64,000 nt of DNA from positions 1 to 64,000 of the forward strand of contig JAYKXP010000045.1 in the NCBI GenBank assembly GCA_037176845.1. The letters are read 5' to 3'. The notes below the pieces were generated by a model, which saw nothing but the letters and a program-made list of their open reading frames with translations, made no database searches and was not told the DNA's origin. Position numbers and translations under genes: made by a program. Of this stretch, positions 11,000 through 23,789 are shown one piece after another; the stretch's first letter is position 1, and every line of letters starts with the position of its first letter. This DNA comes from Paramarasmius palmivorus (Eukaryota; Basidiomycota; Agaricomycetes; Agaricales; Marasmiaceae).

Positions 11000-12068
11000 G
11001 TGGTAGAAGACAAACAGTTATTTGATGTATTCCCACGAGACTCGATGGCATGATTAATATCATGGCCCATCAGATTCGTGATCATCACCGAAAGAACTCC
11101 AAAATCCAACATGCTCCCGGTATTGCCCATGTCAAATATAGATAATGCCCAATCTCCCATTAATGCTTTACTAATACCAATCGACAGTTTCTGATCTAGG
11201 TGATGCTCAGAGGTTTTCTTTCTTCAACAAGAACCACCTTCCTCTTTCTTGTCCAACCATATAGGTGTTGATCGAACGGTCTCCACATTTCGATTCCTTT
11301 GCTCGGTAACTGTTTACGAAGAGGTTACAGAACTGCGCTGGACAAAAGCTGATACGGGTACGTTCTTCATTACTTCTCGTTCTGTACACGGAACTCATCT
11401 ATATGCACTCCGCAAGACTTGAAGGGTATCTAGGTGCACAGTGTGTTACTTTGCTTCAGTTCGTGCTCACGCCCCCTATCCTATCAAAGATGACCCCTAT
11501 ATAACCCTCAATATCTCTGAAAACTATCATTATTGGTATAGACTAGGTCTAGTTAAGGCGCGTTAGAATTTAGGAGTTACTGAAACCCTTGTCTACCTAT
11601 ATTGACTCTATATCCTGACTATCAACACTCATCTAATATCTAATATCTAATATCTAATACCGCCTTCTTCCCCTAAGTAATAGTGAGCCAATTTTAGATC
11701 CCGGTTTATTTGACATGCACAGGATTTAATCTCAACGCCACCATGGATGTCTGAAAATAGGCATCAAAAAGTCCTCGTACGTTGTGATACTTACTAAGTT
11801 GTCAGTGTTTTTCTTCATGAACGAGACTGATCGTAAATCACACGTAGCTAACACTTCATTACCTCACGAAAATGACCAGCGAACATCGACACCAATCCTA
11901 GAGCATATACTATACTGAACAAGGACGGGTCATACTGATGTGATCATCAAACACTGACGCGGCCAATGCAGTTTCTGGTGACAGCGTGTGTTCTCGATGA
12001 CCTTTGCTCGTATAAAGCTCTGACTCTCATCATTGACCCCATCATATTTCTAATCCCGCAGCACCCTC
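11000..12068. other. Intergenic with a short heptamer repeat
   Basis: No gene is supported. A tandem heptamer (ATCTAAT, about four copies) occupies roughly 11631-11661. The region separates the divergent genes at 9556-10998 and 12069-14003 and may hold both promoters. Confidence 0.4.
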
Positions 12069-14003
12069 ATGTACAACAACTTGAACAAGGATCATTCCAC
12101 AGTCAATGGTGGTGCATCTGATAGCACTTCCGGAACCCAGGGCGACACCAGCAGCACTACAGATAAGCATGTTAACGGATCTATAAATTGGCATCTCGGG
12201 GGTAAATTCTCTATGAACTTGTCACAAGATATCAAGCTCACAGTTAACTTAGTTCCCAACTACACAGATGGATCACAGAATACCACCTCTACGGTACGCA
12301 TACCATTATTCGATCTCGAACGACCATCAACTAATGTTCCTCGTATCTTTGTATCTGAAAAGTCTATTCTTAATCGCCTTGCAGCGCAGCAAGGCATTGA
12401 AAGCGGCAAAAACACCAGCCAAATATGGACGTTCAAGCGAGACCAACCATCTCGCCACCTTGCTTCACAACACTACCCTTTTTTAACATCATTGTGGACT
12501 ACCGCATCAATGCTAACACGTACGCCCTGGAAGGGAATGGCTGTTCCTTCGCACGAGACATGGTCAAATCATCTGCTGGGCAGTTTTGTGGTTGTCAGAG
12601 AGGATGTTATCAAAGGTTTGCGGCATGCAGGCGATAAGTCTGGTGGTAATCATGGTGTCGAGTCCAATGCTCGCTACAGCGGCATGGGTTTGAGTACAAA
12701 GACAATGGTGGAAATCAGGAGTAAAAGTGAAAGTGGCGAGATAAAGGAGAAAGGTAAAGATGGAGCGGAGGAAGGAGATCCCCAGGGTGAGTCTTTCTGC
12801 TTTTTATGTTTTGAACCATAACACTTAACCATGGCAGGCAAATTTTCTTTTGCTCCAGCTATTGAAAGTGGTTCTTCTGGTTCTGATTCTGGGCCCCACG
12901 CAACTTCATTTAAATTAACAAAACCTCAACAAAGGATCGTAGTTCAAAGATTTGTTGTCATATCTTTGCCTCCCGATTCCAAGAAACCTTCATGCTTCTC
13001 TTCATTCACGCCTACCTCGATGTCAGCATCATCCTCACTCACACAAAGACCTGCGACTAGGACAAAGCGAATGCGTGATGACAGATACCCTGTCACCATC
13101 GTACACAAGCACAGTAAATGTGCTGCATTCTCTTTGAGTCGTCATCACAGATTTCCTCCCGTCGCCTCATTTGTCGCTGGGACCCAGAGGACGCGAGGAC
13201 ATATTGTTTTTCTCGCTTCGAGAAGGGTTCAGGAGCAGTGCTCCAGATATCAGGATGCTAGGAAAGGAACAACCAAAATGATGGAGAGCGGCGGTGCACC
13301 AGCCAACACAGGTTCTTCAGATAACCAGCAGGAGTGTAGTCGCACGGAGAACAATGTCTTCAGCAATATACCTGAGGACTGTCTGTTCATGCTGTTGCCA
13401 CTCTGGCCAGGTGAAACGGATGCAGTGAGCGCAAAGGATTACCCGTATAGGATACCCCAAATCAGCCGGGACGAGATGAGGTTCTTGCTCATCTACTATA
13501 AACCGATCGAAGGTGACATATCGGAGACACTTTCTTGTATCGACTTGACTGGCCATATTGCCAGTAAATCACGACCTGTTCAAATTGAGGGACACACGGA
13601 GATCATGGACGAACGCAATATTTTCTTATCTAGATTCATTATCATTGCTCGCCAGGTGGCATTGTCTGACCTTCACGGGTCTGGTATATCCTGTGCTGTG
13701 GACGGGATGGCCCTCTCTGGCCCTCTTGAAGACGCATACCTTACTGCACCTCATTTCCTACAATCTCAATTGATCAACAGAAAAGAATTCGCCATGGGTG
13801 TCTGCTACTCTCGAGAAGCAGGTATAGAATTCGATCCGGAGGTGCTGATAGAGCTAGGGTTGTGCAGAGCGGTGAAAGAGGATGGGGGACTGCCGATTCA
13901 GGGAGATATTGATACGGCGAAGCTCACACCAATTGGAAGTGCCGTTGTGGAAACGGCATGGGCTGGTAGTTTAGCGGTTACTAGTTTTGCGCCGGTGTCG
14001 TAG
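12069..14003 (+). CDS. Agaric family protein of unknown function (LPLWPGETD family)
   Basis: Two frames join through a putative intron at 12787-12837 (GTGAGT...GGCAG) with phase kept (one base left in exon 1). The first part is Ser/Thr/Asn-rich with a β-rich stretch, LTVNLVPNYTDG. The second carries CLFMLLPLWPGETD, RFLLIYYKPI, DLHGSGI, GPLEDAYLTAP and VCYSREAGIEFDPEVL, features I know from a hypothetical-protein family repeated in agaric genomes. No enzymatic motif is visible. The low-complexity middle (about 12900-13300) may contain further introns or mark a fusion. The true start may lie further downstream, because the family core begins near 13270. Confidence 0.55.
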
Positions 14004-14329
14004 AAGTATGTTCTGCTGTATTCATGAGGATCCATACGAGTTCAATGCAAGAAAACCATTAGAAGAAGCTACTTCACCAGAAATTCTACGTATCCGAGTT
14101 CCTTTGCACCAACTTTGCACCAACTTTGCACCTTTACACCCACATATACTCCGTAGGTGGACACGTTCCTTCTGTTCCTTCACTCCTCTTTAGATATTTT
14201 GGGACCCAGGACGTGCTCGTGGTTTAGATGGGTGGTGATATGATCTGAGTGAATGGACTATATTCTTGTCCTGTTCTTCTAAGTTCTTCCCTGTAGTTCC
14301 GATTCCGAGTCGAGCGCCCAGTTCAAAGC

Positions 14330-15800
14330 GATGACATCATAGCGGAGCTCAACGGCCACGTGGTGGTTGCTGCTTTACGACATGGATCTCGTTCTCATCC
14401 TCTCCTCCAACCGAACTTAAACGGTTTTCTAAAGCAGGATTCAAGAGTTTAACGTTTAATCTTTGCTCCTTTCCATGGTAACAAGAATACCCTGTCCTCG
14501 GATTTCAGCCATCTCAAAGCCCGGATATCCAGCCAACGCTCTCCCCCAAGTTATACGAGGACGCCAAAGACGTACAGTATAACCAACGGAACTCTGTCGT
14601 ACGCTCCGCGCAACTAGACTCCTTCCTGTATACTGATGGCTCAGATAACGACAGACTCTCGATTCCCTTCACGAGTCTTCAAGCATCGCTTTCCGGTTGG
14701 GTCGAGAATGGTGCATAGAGGACTCTGAACCCACAACTGCCCAATTGCCACTGCCGTCTTGTCGTGTTCGGCCATCTCCCATCACCTTTGGATTTACCTT
14801 CTCGGCACCCACGCTGCTCAAGCACACTCTTCTGGATCACAAACCCCGAGCGCGTGTTCCAACTATGCATCATCCGAGTCGATCCTCCTCCATCGCTTCA
14901 TGCCCGGATCTAGATATGGTGCAACAAGTAGCGGGCATAGAGGCTGTACGCCTTTCGATATCATCTTCAACCTTTCCCGTTCTCGAAGACTCATACTCAT
15001 GGTGCTTGAAGCCCATTACCCACTTTCCGTCGCTCCCCGACAAATGCACAAGCTCTGGTCCATATCGCACAATATGAGCGTTTCGCTACGGGAATTATCC
15101 TGGTGTTTAGGGGGTAAACGATCGATGAATGTAGGGATGTAAGGAATCGTCGTTGATGGGGGCTGCTATAGGTACGTTGTTGGTTCTCCTTCTCTGTCGC
15201 GGTGCTGATAGGTTCTCACAGAGCAATGATATCATTCCTTCCCTGTCTCGCCTACAAGCTACAGATGACCAATACCTCCAGAGTGAATCTTTCATACTAC
15301 CTCTTCTGTCCCATCGACCCACTTCCCGGTAACTTCCCGGTAATCATATCTACGCTACATCTCTAATCGCACTCTCTCTTTCCGATAAATTCCGGCCAGC
15401 AAGAAAGTATGACGTGTGGGTGTGGGTGTCACTCATGGAAGCAACGCGAGGTGGAAAGATTGAGATAAGATCTGGGAAGGAAGCTCCATAACACGTGGGC
15501 GAGATATATTCCTATGCTTCTTCATGACCTTCTCACCTTCCACGTTGTCTCCTCTCTATATTCACACGAAGGCATTCAAGACTTGACACTCGCATTCATC
15601 CCCAGCGAACATCTTGTTTAACGATTAACCCATCCCTTGACGTATCCCTTTCCATCTACGTATGCCTCGTGGATCTGACGTGGAGGCTCGATCATCAACC
15701 TATCCTTCATTCGTTGTTCGGATCCCTCGGGATATGGGTGTTTCTTTTCGATAGGCGGAGATATGAGTGCGGTGAGTACACTGTCTCCTCTTCCTCTCTT
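14330..15800 (+). repeat. Probable intron-rich repeat, unit G
   Basis: A CCACGTGG palindrome at 14356-14363 is preceded by GATGACATCA, as in the other units. Intron-like stretches follow, such as GTACGTTGTTGG...TCTCACAG near 15172-15221. The exon parts are too diverged to align confidently by eye with units A-F. Small open frames at 14697-15142 overlap and none looks like a real protein. Confidence 0.4.
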
Positions 15801-16227
15801 TTCTACTTAGGCTGACTAGAAACATCCATCAAAAGACCTCAACGGGAAGGGCAGGCATCGAAAATAGAAGTTTGATGTGGTTTTACGAGATGAAGGAAGC
15901 GTTAATCCGCGTTTCCGACCGTTGAGCGCTATGGAAGGCTTCTTATCCCGAATTGGAATCCGTTTCCTCCACGCCAAAATTCCTAGCTAACGAGTAGAGT
16001 ATTCATTGTAGTTTTACATGCTTGATATTAATATTGATCTTCAGGGGAGGTATCTGATAGTGAGAATACGTCGAAATTCGCTTCTCCAGCCTCCCATTTC
16101 CAATTCTGACGTCCTGGAAGTAGATGGGTGTGTCTCGATAACTTTTGATAACGGAAATCTCAAAGAACTCCGAACTCACGCGGCTGATCATCGATCATCA
16201 CCCGATGAGAATGTTATGAGACTGAGT

Positions 16228-16815
16228 GTCACTCTGTGACATGGGAATCCTTCTTGAACTTGAACCAGCATCATTGCTTCGAAGTGCTGTGTACGTCGGC
16301 AAATATGTTCCTTCTTTTTCGCCGTTTCTTATCTTGAGTGATCTCAATTACCGTAGTTCATGTGCCGGCTCCCGTCGGCCGAGTCGCTTTCGAGCGCACT
16401 TCACGTCGACTCTACCACCGGAAGTCATTTCCAATATATTTTTGCTTGTTGACGTGCATCACGAATACGATTCGTACTCTGAAAGCCAGATCATCACATT
16501 GGATCCCAACCTGATATCATCTTGGTAGTGTATGCTGCAGATGAAGAATCTCTCAAACACACGGAGAAGCATCTTGAACTCTCGAAATTTTATCTACTTA
16601 CCATCACTCTCGTGTTCCGCACGGTCACCCACAACGACTCAATCAATTTCATCCCCATAAACCAACCGGTTATCTTTCTGTTCCGTTGGGGTTCATCAAC
16701 CTCATTCGTCTGAACGTTCATTGATTCTATCGTTCTACGTCGGCGGCGATACGAACACATTTCGTACCGACTTCCTAATACAGCCTCTTCTGCGCAGTAT
16801 CCACTTGAGTACGAT
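16228..16815 (+). pseudogene. F-box gene relic
   Basis: The conserved leader element TTCTTGAACTTGAACCAGCATC lies at 16251-16272. An F-box start follows near 16408 (STLPPEVISNIFLLVDV), then in shifted frames SLKHTEKHLELSKF and a piece resembling the ...SPLLRR region of the family near 16770-16805. The C-terminal leucine-rich half is missing. The relic is non-functional. Confidence 0.6.
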
Positions 16816-17435
16816 GGTATGCCTTCGAAACGATTAATCGCGAGGACCAATCAGCGTATCAATCCCATTAATTATGCAACAGCTGCTAAGCTCGTTGATA
16901 TATGTGCTAGCGGAGTCGGAGTGTCCATGATCAGCAGTGCCTGGTCATTACCTTCCGAGAACCATGTGCAATACCGCCCAATCACCTCTTTGGCAACCTC
17001 GTCAATGATGTCTTTATATTCGAGCGGCTGAGTATTGCTTGGTTCGTTCGACCGCTCCGTCACGGTGTATATGGCACCTGATAGAGGTTCAATAACGATG
17101 TATCAACAAAGTGGGAAACTCACCATGTTCTCGGTCAAGAGTAAATGAGACGTTCTTCAAGACTTCCTCCAAGAATTCATGGACGTTGTATGGTGAAAGT
17201 GGAGCACCTAGCTGTAACAGAGTCAGCCTCTAACAAATACTGTGTCCATATATCAACAACTTGCGTTTCCTGTCGATCGAATCCAATCATCGTCGTGCGA
17301 TATCGCAATACCGTCCCATTTCTCACCATCCGAGTCTTTCTCCGCAATCGCGTGAAGGAGAGTATTGATGACATCACACGGATGAGTCTATCGGAAATTG
17401 ATCCATGAGTTTAGGTTTCCTTTAAGAGTTGCACA

Positions 17436-19492
17436 TTAATCTCTTACCAACTTCCCGAAAATAGCCCTGCTAGACATATTCAGGCTATGACTGTGGAAGC
17501 CAGAACCAGTTTGGCTACCATTTCCTTGACTGCCTGCCGCTCTGGAGCCAGAGCCGTTGGGACTGGAGTTACTACTTCCGGAAGTACCTGGAAAGGTGTT
17601 ACCAGGACCCCATTGACCTCCCCCTTCACCAGGTAGATTTTGAACGTCAACGGTTCTAACCCAAGCCTTCAGACCCGTAGACTTTGTGATTCTGTATCCT
17701 CGGACGAAGACAGTCTGATTCCCAGATCTCTCTCCGATATTCCCACCCTGAGATTCAGGAAAAGCTTTCAACTCACAACCTTTACGCGAGTTCCAACCGT
17801 ATGTTGCGTTTGCGTGAACGATGAAAGAGAGCGTAACTGAATCTTCGTAGCGTCTACGAAGCTGAGAAGCCATTCCCCATGCTGAGCACTGTTCTCGTGC
17901 GGTGATCAGATACAATCCACAGACATCTCGATGTCGATCATCCCTAGCATGGTCAATCCACCGTTTCCCATGTGTAACTGCAAATCTGCGGAATATATCT
18001 ATTGATGTCAGCTCCTCTCTTGAACTGCCCTCAGGAAGTATGAGTAACGCGGCTTCGTCCAGGGTACTGGAAAAGTTGTAGCCTCTATAATTACTTTGGG
18101 ACTTTAAAATATGCACTACGGTCAAAGGAGAGCTGGACTTACTCGTTCACTAAGACAGTGGGTTCCCAGCTATGCGTCGGACCCCCAATGTAATCATTCT
18201 CTGGGCGTTCATCCTTTTCGAACTCCGGATCTGTCATGGAGACTGGCGTGAAATCCTTAGGGACTCGTTCATTGATGGGGTCAGTTGGATCGCCCTTTGG
18301 AACGGTGATGTTGAAGAGAAAATCAAATGGTTTGTTGGTATGGATGATTCCAATATCCCCGATTCTGATTCCGGTTCGCCTGTATGCTTCTGGTAACGGC
18401 GGTTTCCTTTTGCCTGGCTGTGGACACCAAAAAGGATATCCCTCTCCAGCAGTGAGCATCAATCTGGTGTAGTGTTGTCCTCTGGAACTGCAATCAGGTG
18501 GTATGTACCGAGCAGTAGAACTTGGTTGATTTGGAAATGAAAGAGATACTATTTGGAAAGGTTTACAAGTAACATCAAGCTATAACTGAACGAGTCACTC
18601 ACAGGTTTGGAAATTTTGAGTCACACTTTCGCCATAAGCGAGGATAGAGCCATTATTACTTGTACTTCCGTCTCCGTGATTGGAAGTACTGTAAGTATTG
18701 GTGAGTAAAGGTGATTCGGAGAGGAGAGTTTGTGCCGTCATTGAAGCTTCAGGGGATCCTTGAGCAGCATCCACAGGGATAATAGTGAGATAACGTTGTG
18801 CCATCATCGCATTTACTACCATTGTGTTGCCTGATAAGATCCAACTTTGCAGCCCTGGAGCAGAGTTGGTCTCAGTCAAGTTACAGCGTACTAAAACTGC
18901 GAAACGGACCTCGCGATTGAGTTTGGGACACTTCGGGGGCCCCTTCGTGGGCGCTCAAAAAATTCATCGGTTCCGGAATATTATCCAGAAGCTTGATTCT
19001 TTTCTCATCTAGCCGATCCTGAGCTCCTCCCGTCGAAAAGGGTCCATGCCTACTCGCTTCAGCCCCTACGTTACTTTCTCCGCTATATTCTTCATTGTCC
19101 TCATGCGCTTTCTTGTCGACTTCAGATACCGGAGCGACATACCCCATAGAACGAGGTGGCCGAAGCGGAGAACTGAAGTTCGATGTGAGGTCCCTGCTGT
19201 TGTAATATTCTTCCTCATCTTCGTCCTGAAATTCAAATCGGCGAGCTGGAGGAGGTCGTCTCTGCGCTAGATTGTTCCGTATCCGTCAGCATCGCATCTG
19301 CACAATCTCCGTGAAGGACACACCTCTTCTTGGCCCGTCAGTGTAGTAGGCCCCGTTGTTAGTGACATTGTAGTTTCCGTGATTTTCTGTGCGATAGGAG
19401 TTCATATCGCCGGCGATATGGTTGTGTTGACCTCCTTGAACGTAGTTGAAAGCGCCGCCATGGATATTGAAGTCTCCGTTGTTATTGAACAT
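17436..19492 (-). CDS. Agaric family protein with N-terminal Gly/Asn motif; frame change inside
   Basis: Exon 1 starts at 19492 (MFNNNGDFNIHGGAFNYVQG). Exon 2 (about 19268-18610) is acidic and hydrophilic, then hydrophobic (ETNSAPGLQSWILSGN). Exon 3 (about 18545-18172) carries EGYPFWCPQPGKRKPPLP and GIRIGDIGIIHTNKPFDFLF. Exon 4 (18085-17436) holds CGLYLITAREQCSAWGMA, GNQTVFVRGYRIT and a Gly/Ser-rich tail. The introns between them are GT-AG (for example 18545-18611 and 18086-18146). WCPxPG, RIGDIG and VRGYRI are hallmarks of an agaric-expanded family without known function. Near 18935, in a GGGGCCCCC run, the frame needed for exon 2 changes, so this copy is frameshifted or has an unseen mini-intron. 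Confidence 0.65.
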
Positions 19493-20440
19493 TGTGGAAT
19501 TCTGCGAGGATGTGAAGTGGATCGAGGTGAGAGGGCAACAACGGGTGGGTGTTGAGGGAATGAATTAAAGCGATTGAACGATTAGAGGTGTTCGGGCGTC
19601 TATGTTTGACGCGCCATCATCACGAGGGTTCAACGTTCAGTGTCTACGGTAATTCTATCAGAAGTTCAGATTCTGATTTGAGCATGCGTTGAAAACACGC
19701 AGGAACCCCAAATGATAAATGCCATTCATTACCCATCTCCATCGTGTCAGTTTAGAGTCTGCCCATCATCAATTGCCGTTGTAGGCCCGTGTCGGACATT
19801 GTGAGGTCTGATGAGCGCTCCGTGAACATCAGCAGAATCAATTCTCCCTGCGTGCACGTGTTACATGCGTGTGTGTCAACCTTGCTGTAGCCGGAGTGTT
19901 CTGTAAACCGGTTAGAACGAATGATTGCTAACGTACTAAAAGAGAAGCTATTCATCCAGGAATAGAAGAACGCGGTGTGGTTTGCACGCATCTGCATCAA
20001 AAACGCTAGAGAACCACGAATACAGCTCGCATTTGGCAGTATACTTGAATGTGATATAGTGAGACGATGGTTTTGCGTGTATACTGTGAGGCCACATACC
20101 CAATCCTCCGGTGCGTCTTTACCTGGCATGCTCAAGTACTAGGTTCCTAATGAGCGGTGCACGAGAAGAATCTCATTTTCAATGGTCGGAGTTACAACGG
20201 AGACTCGGGCTTCTTGAGGCAACGAGAGAAAAACTAGTCCCGACTAGGAAAAATTGTTCTCTGGGCTGTTAGCCGCAGTCAAGGTTCAACATTCTGGATG
20301 ATAGACTTCAGTTGAAACTGTAGATTTCATTCAAGATACGGAACGTCAGAGAGGCTCTAACACAGACAATATCCTTGGGAATACGCCAACTAGCATGGCT
20401 GGACGATTGGAGCTTGAGGACAAAAGTGTGGTGATCGTGG
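19493..20440. other. No recognised gene
   Basis: One minus-strand frame (19752-20135, 127 codons) has no recognisable features and I do not call it. The stretch leads into repeat unit B. Confidence 0.35.
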
Positions 20441-22800
20441 TACGGATCAAGAGGCGGGCGTCTAATAGACATCAGGTGATGGTGGCTTTGAATGCCACGT
20501 GGTAAATTTACATTCTTTCCCCGACCACGATGTTCTCGCTTGCGCCTACTGTTCTTCACCGACGACAATGAAGCTCGAAGCTGGAATCTCTGGGTATATT
20601 CTTAACGAGTGGATAGATTGGGCTAGGAAGTTGTGATGGTCGTTGCGAATAGTACGTCTTTTGTCTGCAGTCTTGGTATTTATCTGATGACCAGTATAGG
20701 TGCTGCTCGATGTTGAAACGATCATGCAGACATACGAGAATACTGGTACGTCTTCTTCACAGTATGTCCTTCACGAGTTTCCTAAACAATAAGCCCAATA
20801 GGTATGAATAACGACCCCAAGACCACGATATTTCACAACTTCAGGGGGACACATTAGGGCACACACCGCTCCAAGAACAGATGTTTTCGAAGGATATCAA
20901 TGTATAAAGGGAGGAGAGAAAGCAGTTTGAGCACCGAGGACATTTTCTCGGTATGTTTTGGACGTTTCTTCTCTTGCTGACGCTAATGAGCCATCAGATG
21001 TCCGAAATCATGAACATCTCAACGGATACACGATTTCGGTACCAACACCAGAAGATGCACTCTAATTCTTCCACTGCCTTCCTATCCCAGGTTACCACTG
21101 CGAGTAAAAAGACGCAAACCACGACGTACCACTTTCTACGGTCGATACCAAGTACATCTTCCTAAACTGCTCCTTTTCCCGCGGAAAACCACCTGGAAGC
21201 CCATCTATCGTACACCCGAAGATTGGTGCAGTCGTCCGCCAATTGTACAGAGTTCTCTTCCTACAGCAACATCCGCCCAGCTTAGACCTTCCTCCGTTAC
21301 CATCCAGCTTCGCATTTGGGCTTTGCCTAACCCAGTGTCGTAGCGATACCTTCGGCGACTAGATCTCTCTACTCCCTCCTTCTATGGGGTGCCTTCTCGA
21401 CAAGCGGCGCCGTCCTTCACTCGGCCATGGTCTGGACGAGGAATACTGGCCGTGGAAGTAGCGTCATAATCGCTGGTATCCCGTCAATGGTACGCTCGCT
21501 GCTCACTCTCCCTCGAACTACCTTCTGAATAACAGTCAGATAGCCTCGTGGTGATAACAGGTTATCTTCGCTGGCCAAGCACGCTCCTCTGCGTCCCGTC
21601 CTCCTCTCCGCTATCTACCGCCACTCTTCCACCTTTCCCAAGCACGAACGAAACGCGGCGAAAGATTCAGACGGCTACCATATGTCCTTAGCTCTTTCTT
21701 TCCCCCACGCCGATACAGATCTTCGCCTGGTACCATCCACTATCACGATCTGTTCTCGCTCTTTCCATCAGGCTTGCCTTGAAGCTGCTCCTCGTGTATC
21801 CGACGATCGTGCGTCTCCGCTCATTATACACGTCATCCTGCTACATCTATACTGCATCCGCGTTTAGATTCTCCCAAATAGAAGCTGGGAAGTGAAGTAT
21901 CTTCCTCTCCCAGATCTCTATTCGCTCTTTCATCCGCCTGTCAACTGCTTATATCACCATCTTTACCTCGGTCGGGATCTGGAGAAGGGGTTCTATTTGG
22001 GCAAGTCACTAGAACACCCTGGTACGTCCTCCGCTTCACTGTTTCCTCAAACACGTCCTAAACAGATTGCAGATTACTAGGTAGCGATAACGGTACATTT
22101 TCTCAAGCCAAACCCGGGCATGAAACAGGCAGCAATACCCGCCTTTCTACACCACCTCGATCCTCTTTCCTTCGCTTCCTCCTCCTCCACCTAGCCTTCC
22201 TTTAGAGTCATCCGTCTCGACTGCCACGGCCCATGCGGCTACCACACATCCACAAGCTCTCCCGTTCCCGTAACTCTCTTCCCTGCTCAATATGCTTCCT
22301 CGGCGGTGTAGAGCGTTGCCGTTGCCGCCGCCTCCTTCCTTCCTCTCCCTTTCTCATTATCCAACCCGCTCGTGATATACCCCTCCCCCCACATGCACTC
22401 CGGGTTCAAACGATCACTCTCGTTAATACTCGCATACCGAGGTCGATACATTCACCCATTCCGTTCCCTTAGTCGCACTAGGGTGTAATCACTACTCACC
22501 CGGAGACATGGAGACGAGGAGTTGATTTCTCTTTGTTGACAAGAGCGTATCCCTGCCGATCCTCCTCGCTTGGAAGACTTGCCGTGTCTCCCCACCACCA
22601 GCATCCGTTTCATTGGATAGGCTTCCTTCGTACCCCAGCATGCTTCTCTATTCGTGTTCCGTGGCTGAGTAGGGCAGTGGATTTGAGGGGTATTCGTTTG
22701 GGGGTAACATCAAAGCTGCGAGGGAAGCGGAGAGAAGAAAGATTCGTATGGGTGTTGGTAGAGGCGTAGAGAGTAGCGGGTACATAGATAGTACGATTTA
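20440..22800 (+). repeat. CCACGTGG-headed intron-rich repeat, unit B
   Basis: The head reads GGGCGTCTAATAGACATCAGGTGATG and then CCACGTGG at 20495-20502. Intron-like intervals follow: near 20655-20695 (TAGTACGTC...CCAGTATAG), 20751-20800 (GTACGTCTTC...AATAAG) and 20951-20998 (GTATGTTTTGG...CATCAG). Later exons are proline- and arginine-rich and closest to unit C (36220 onwards). Open frames after 21660 overlap in all three frames and look decayed. It ends just before an intact tRNA-Asp gene. Confidence 0.55.
20495..20502. promoter_or_regulatory. CCACGTGG palindrome of unit B
   Basis: Preceded by GACATCAGGTGATG, a partly degenerate version of the CRE-like inverted pair seen intact in unit C. 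Confidence 0.5.
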
Positions 22801-22851
22801 ATAATCATACATTTTGCTATGTCATGAAAATGTGATAACTGGGCCACATAC

Positions 22852-22948
22852 CTCCCTGGCTGGGAGTCGAACCCAGCTTTCGCGCGATATCTCACAAACC
22901 AGCATCATATATGACAGGCGCGTGTACTAACCGATATACTACCAGGGA
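22852..22948 (-). tRNA. tRNA-Asp(GUC) with 25-nt intron
   Basis: A complete cloverleaf reads on the minus strand. The acceptor TCCCTGG pairs with CCAGGGA (7 of 7), with discriminator G. The T-arm is CTGGG, TTCGACT, CCCAG. The anticodon stem CGCGC pairs with GCGCG (5 of 5). The loop is CUGUCA...C with anticodon GUC. An intron of 25 nt (22887-22911) sits after position 37, the canonical nuclear place. The body resembles fungal tRNA-Asp (TAGTAT, GGTTAGTA). It lies between repeat unit B and the F-box gene at 23790, on the opposite strand to both. This is the best-preserved of six or seven related sequences in the window and the likely functional one. Confidence 0.85.
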
Positions 22949-23694
22949 TGTGTTGATTTAAACACTTACCTGGATATCATAAGATCAGTACCGATGATGT
23001 ACAGCGGTTCTATGCCTGATATTTGCTACTTTAGTCCTCATCAAGTGCCTTGATCCGCAATATCGAAGTGGTGTTCCCAAATGCTTCCATGCTGAGCTCG
23101 TGTAAGTACCACGAATGATCCCCGGCACAATACCCAGTCTTGTCAATACCAAAACTTCAAGAACAATATCCTATAATCCAGGTACACATGCACTTCACAG
23201 TTTGACCATCTTCACACGACAACACCTCATATTCAGTATCAATTGTTGGTCCAAATAAATCGAAGACTTTCAGATAAGCTTTCAAATTATTTCTCGGCGA
23301 TGGCCTGGCAAAGATTCCGGGTTCATCAGACGCTTTTACAAGGCGCAGATCTGCGGTTTATCGTCAATAGGACGGCCGAAATTCGTTTTGTTGGGTATTG
23401 CTGACTTGGAATCTACATGTTACCCTACACCATTGCTATACCCGATCAATAGCTACGGAGTTTGGTGTCGGGAAGATGGCACCGAAATTGCGGTAGGTGA
23501 TGTTGAGATTGGAACCGTTCGTACGTGCTATACGAAGTGCTTTTGACACTGAAGGATGCTCTGTTTATTTTCCCCGTTCCATACGCCTGCGGAACTAATT
23601 CATAGACCGCATGAACCTGTTTGCCCCTATTCTATTCAAATGAATAAGCGCGCGTCTAAGCACGTCACGCAAAAAGAGACGACGTGACAGAAGG
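22949..23694. other. Intergenic upstream of the 23.8-kb F-box gene
   Basis: No gene is seen. Near 23648-23690 the sequence holds GCGCGCGTCTAAGCACGTCACG and GACGTGACAG, the GTCAC/GTGACA pair typical of the F-box leader. Confidence 0.4.
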
Positions 23695-23789
23695 CTTCTG
23701 AACTGAAACCATCACCGCATCGCTAAGGTACATGCTCTTCATAGTCCTCGTCATCCACTAAACCGACTTGTTATGTGAATAGACTTTTG
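23672..23789 (+). promoter_or_regulatory. Leader and leader intron of the 23.8-kb F-box gene
   Basis: CTTCTGAACTGAAACCATCA (23695-23714) is a variant of the shared leader. A probable leader intron runs from GTACAT at 23728 to GTGAATAG at 23782, seven bases before the ATG at 23790. This intron also excludes the in-frame GTG upstream as a start. Confidence 0.5.
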
